A program made the translations under genes and the position numbers. From positions 1 through 64,000 of the forward strand of contig NZ_ABOX02000035.1 of NCBI RefSeq assembly GCF_000172555.1: a DNA stretch of 64,000 bases. Direction: 5' to 3'. Below the pieces are notes generated by a model. That model was given only the letters and a program-made list of their open reading frames with translations. It was not told the DNA's origin and did not search any database. Source of the DNA: Pedosphaera parvula Ellin514. Lineage in GTDB: Bacteria; Verrucomicrobiota; Verrucomicrobiia; Limisphaerales; Pedosphaeraceae. Of the stretch, positions 61,634 to 64,000 are shown in pieces. Each line of letters starts with the position of its first letter. Positions within the stretch are counted from its first letter, which is position 1.

Positions 61634-63100
61634 ATGTTAAACCAACTCACAATTTCCGAACTGACAGACAAGCTGGCAAAAAAAGAAGCGAGCGCCAAAG
61701 AAACCGTGCAGGCCTGTCTCGACCAGATTCAAAAAGTCGATGGTCAGATCCACGCCTTCCTCAGCTATGATGTTGCTGATGCCCTCGCCCAAGCCGAAGC
61801 CGCTGACAAAGCTCTCGCTGCTGGCGAAACCCACGTGCAACGTCCCCTGCTCGGTGTGCCCATCGCCATCAAGGACGTGCTGGCGGTCAAAAATCATCCA
61901 CTGAATTGCGCTTCCAAAATTCTTGGCAAATTCACCTCTGTTTATGACGCAACGGCTATCGAAAAGCTTAAGGCCGCCGGGGCGGTCGTCTTCGGCCGCT
62001 TGAACATGGATGAGTTCGCCATGGGAAGTTCCACCGAAAACTCAGCTTTCGGCGTCACTCGCAATCCTTGGGATACCACCCGCATTCCCGGCGGTTCTTC
62101 CGGTGGTTCTGCGGCGTCGGTCGCAGCCGATGAATGCATCGCTTCGTTGGGCACTGATACCGGCGGTTCGATTCGCCAACCCGCTGCACTCTGCGGTTGT
62201 GTTGGTCTGAAACCAACCTACGGACGCATTTCACGCTACGGTCTCGTCGCTTTCGCCTCCTCACTTGACCAAATTGGTCCGTTCACAAAGGACGTGCGTG
62301 ACTCAGCCACTTTGCTGGAAGTCATGAGCGGTATCGATCATCGCGACTCCACCAGTGTCCCGCAGCCGGTCCCCCACTATCACACGGCCCTCAATGGCAA
62401 CATCAAGGGCCTGAAGATCGGCCTGCCAAAGGAATACATGATCGGTGGTCTTGATCCCCAGGTGAATGCCGCCGTTCAAGCGGCGGTGCAGCAACTCCAG
62501 AAGCTCGGTGCTGAAGTGGTTGAAATCAGCTTGCCTCACACTGATTATGCGGTGGCCACTTACTACATCATCGCCACTGCCGAAGCGAGCGCCAACCTCG
62601 CCCGCTTTGATGGCATCCGTTACGGTGCTCGTATCGACGGCAAAGATCCCATCGAGCTCTATTCCAAAACCCGCGGTGCTGGTTTTGGCCCTGAAGTGAA
62701 ACGCCGCATTATCCTCGGCACCTACGTTCTCAGCAGCGGATATTACGATGCCTATTACCTGCGCGCCCAAAAGGTCCGCACTCTTATTCGCCAGGACTTC
62801 CTCAAAGCTTTCGAAAAGGTGGATGCCATTGTCACACCCACCACGCCAACCGCCGCCTTCAAAATCGGAGAAAAATCCGACGATCCCCTGCAGATGTATC
62901 TCTCGGACATTTTCACCATCTCCTGCAACCTGGCAGGCATTTGCGGCTTGAGCCTTCCTTGTGGCTTTACCACCAGTCCAAAGCTGCCCATTGGCCTGCA
63001 ATTGCTCGGCAAACCGTTCGGAGAAGAAACCATTCTCAAAATCGCCCATGCCTATGAGCAATCCACAAGCTGGCACAAAGAGAAGGCGCCGTTAAAGTAA
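61634..63100 (+). CDS. gatA: Asp/Glu-tRNA amidotransferase subunit A
   Basis: 488 residues. The glutaminase/amidase-signature subunit. The Ser-Ser-Lys triad is visible in [23 protein letters not shown] and the [12 protein letters not shown] segment (about residues 78-180). The later [24 protein letters not shown] and [15 protein letters not shown] segments complete the family pattern. It supplies ammonia from glutamine to GatB. It starts 6 bp after the VOC gene. Confidence 0.96.
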   Translation: MLNQLTISELTDKLAKKEASAKETVQACLDQIQKVDGQIHAFLSYDVADALAQAEAADKALAAGETHVQRPLLGVPIAIKDVLAVKNHPLNCASKILGKFTSVYDATAIEKLKAAGAVVFGRLNMDEFAMGSSTENSAFGVTRNPWDTTRIPGGSSGGSAASVAADECIASLGTDTGGSIRQPAALCGCVGLKPTYGRISRYGLVAFASSLDQIGPFTKDVRDSATLLEVMSGIDHRDSTSVPQPVPHYHTALNGNIKGLKIGLPKEYMIGGLDPQVNAAVQAAVQQLQKLGAEVVEISLPHTDYAVATYYIIATAEASANLARFDGIRYGARIDGKDPIELYSKTRGAGFGPEVKRRIILGTYVLSSGYYDAYYLRAQKVRTLIRQDFLKAFEKVDAIVTPTTPTAAFKIGEKSDDPLQMYLSDIFTISCNLAGICGLSLPCGFTTSPKLPIGLQLLGKPFGEETILKIAHAYEQSTSWHKEKAPLK

Positions 63101-63106
63101 CTTGTT

Positions 63107-64000
63107 ATGGAATACGAAGCTGTCATCGGTCTGGAAACACACGTCCAGCTTAAGACGAAATCCAAAATGTGGTGTGGTTGCGCCAACGAATTTGGTGCGT
63201 CACCTAACACCAACGTTTGCCCTGTCTGCCTAGGCATGCCTGGCGTTCTGCCGGTTGCAAATGATGAAGCGTTGCGTCTGACGGTTCTAACGGGTTATCT
63301 GCTCAATTGCAGCATCCCGCGGTACGCCAAGTTCGATCGCAAGAACTACTTTTATCCCGACGCCTCCAAAAATTATCAAATCACTCAGTACGACAAGCCT
63401 TCCACTGCGAATGGCTATGTCGAATTCGAGTTCCAGGGCGGAATGTCACGTGTGCGCATTACCCGCGCGCATCTTGAGGAAGACGTTGGCAAGAATTTCC
63501 ATTTTGATCGCAACAGCGGCGTCGATTTTAATCGTGCTGGCGTTCCACTCCTCGAAATTGTTTCCGAGCCCGATCTGACCAGCGCCGATATGGCTTATGA
63601 TTATCTCAATGCTCTTAAGGACATTTTGATTTACGGGGGTGTCAGCGATTGCGATATGGAAAAAGGGATGGTTCGTTGCGACGTCAATGTCAGCGTTCGT
63701 CCGAAGGGCCAGAAAGAACTCGGCGCCAAGATCGAAATTAAAAACATGAACAGCTTCAGCGGCGCCCGGAAAGCTCTGGAGTATGAGATTCCCCGCCAAA
63801 TTGAAGTCCTTACAAAAGGAGGCAAGCTCACACAGGAAACTCGTCGTTGGGATGATGTCGCCGGCATCACTGAAACCATGCGCTCGAAAGAACAGGCTCA
63901 TGATTACCGCTATTTCCCTGAACCCGATCTGATGCCATTCGAACCGGCTGAGCCTTGGCTGGAAGAAGTCAATAAGCGAGTCGTCGAACTTCCCCTCGCC
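63107..64000 (+). CDS. gatB: Asp/Glu-tRNA amidotransferase subunit B, partial (3' end beyond window)
   Basis: 298 codons from the ATG at 63107 to the window edge. MEYEAVIGLETHVQLKTKSK is the standard GatB start, followed by CPVCLGMPG and the zinc-type Cys pair (CGC...CPVC), YFYPDASKNYQITQYD, the HLEEDVGK and GVPLLEIVSEPD segments, and EIKNMNSF. It activates the Glu/Asp on the tRNA and adds the ammonia passed from GatA. It begins 6 bp after gatA. Confidence 0.95.
   Translation, partial: MEYEAVIGLETHVQLKTKSKMWCGCANEFGASPNTNVCPVCLGMPGVLPVANDEALRLTVLTGYLLNCSIPRYAKFDRKNYFYPDASKNYQITQYDKPSTANGYVEFEFQGGMSRVRITRAHLEEDVGKNFHFDRNSGVDFNRAGVPLLEIVSEPDLTSADMAYDYLNALKDILIYGGVSDCDMEKGMVRCDVNVSVRPKGQKELGAKIEIKNMNSFSGARKALEYEIPRQIEVLTKGGKLTQETRRWDDVAGITETMRSKEQAHDYRYFPEPDLMPFEPAEPWLEEVNKRVVELPLA

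Overview
The window looks like chromosomal DNA of a Verrucomicrobiota bacterium, most likely from the Pedosphaera/Limisphaerales side of the phylum. This is inferred from gene content, not from a search: an ECF sigma factor paired with a WD40 Ser/Thr kinase, sigma factors with long membrane-spanning C-terminal extensions, secreted LamG and C-type-lectin proteins, a DUF4855 protein, Kdo/Lpt (outer membrane) genes, HprK with HPr, and gatCAB.

Layout. 1-10.9 kb (minus strand): ECF sigma, zinc-ribbon/kinase/WD40 protein, a giant secreted two-LamG protein, and the 5' part of a further secreted protein whose ATG overlaps the giant gene's stop. 11.2-14.8 kb: divergent glmS and glgC; glgC carries a one-base insertion in its nucleotide-binding loop. 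14.8-21.3 kb: a gene-poor, repeat-rich island holding a SecD-head-like protein, a small lectin and a DUF4855 protein. 21.3-25.7 kb: an ECF sigma fused through a membrane helix to an aspartic-protease-like domain, a lectin gene, and a lipoprotein paralogue of the protease domain. 26.0-28.2 kb: a BlaI-type repressor and an M56 antirepressor-type protease behind two palindromic operators. 28.4-31.7 kb: oxalate decarboxylase and a sulfite-oxidase-like molybdoenzyme between two decayed transporter fragments. 31.9-35.9 kb: fumC, NAD-malic enzyme and a DUF1275 membrane protein. 36.0-43.2 kb: a MauG-type dihaem peroxidase followed by a tightly packed RND efflux operon. 43.3-46.1 kb: a MEDS/PAS/GAF/PAS histidine kinase split by a one-base deletion. 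46.3-48.8 kb: an ABC-2 exporter. 48.8-53.3 kb: an accessory cluster of small genes with attC-like sequences and a truncated methyltransferase. 53.5-55 kb: a site-2 protease and a response regulator. 55.2-64 kb: a housekeeping block of kdsA, kdsC, an LptC/OstA-like protein, lptB, hprK, HPr, gatC, a VOC protein, gatA and the start of gatB.

How the genes work together. kdsA-kdsC-lpt-lptB make and export lipopolysaccharide. hprK-HPr sit where many Gram-negatives carry lptB-rpoN-hpf-ptsN-hprK, but the middle genes are absent. gatCAB is the Glu/Asp-tRNA amidotransferase. oxdC, fumC and malic enzyme suggest organic-acid use (oxalate to formate; fumarate to malate to pyruvate). The RND genes form a complete tripartite pump. 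The sigma factors, the kinase, BlaI/M56 and the hybrid histidine kinase give this segment unusually dense envelope signalling.

The strongest observations are: (i) the sigma-TM-aspartic-protease fusion with a tandem lipoprotein paralogue in which only the stand-alone copy keeps the first catalytic DTG; (ii) a dense array of diverged interspersed repeats with a GCGTACGC core; (iii) a shared roughly 115-nt leader upstream of both the sulfite-oxidase-like gene and fumC; (iv) homopolymer frameshifts in glgC and the histidine kinase that could be real or assembly errors; and (v) attC-like sites in the small-gene cluster.
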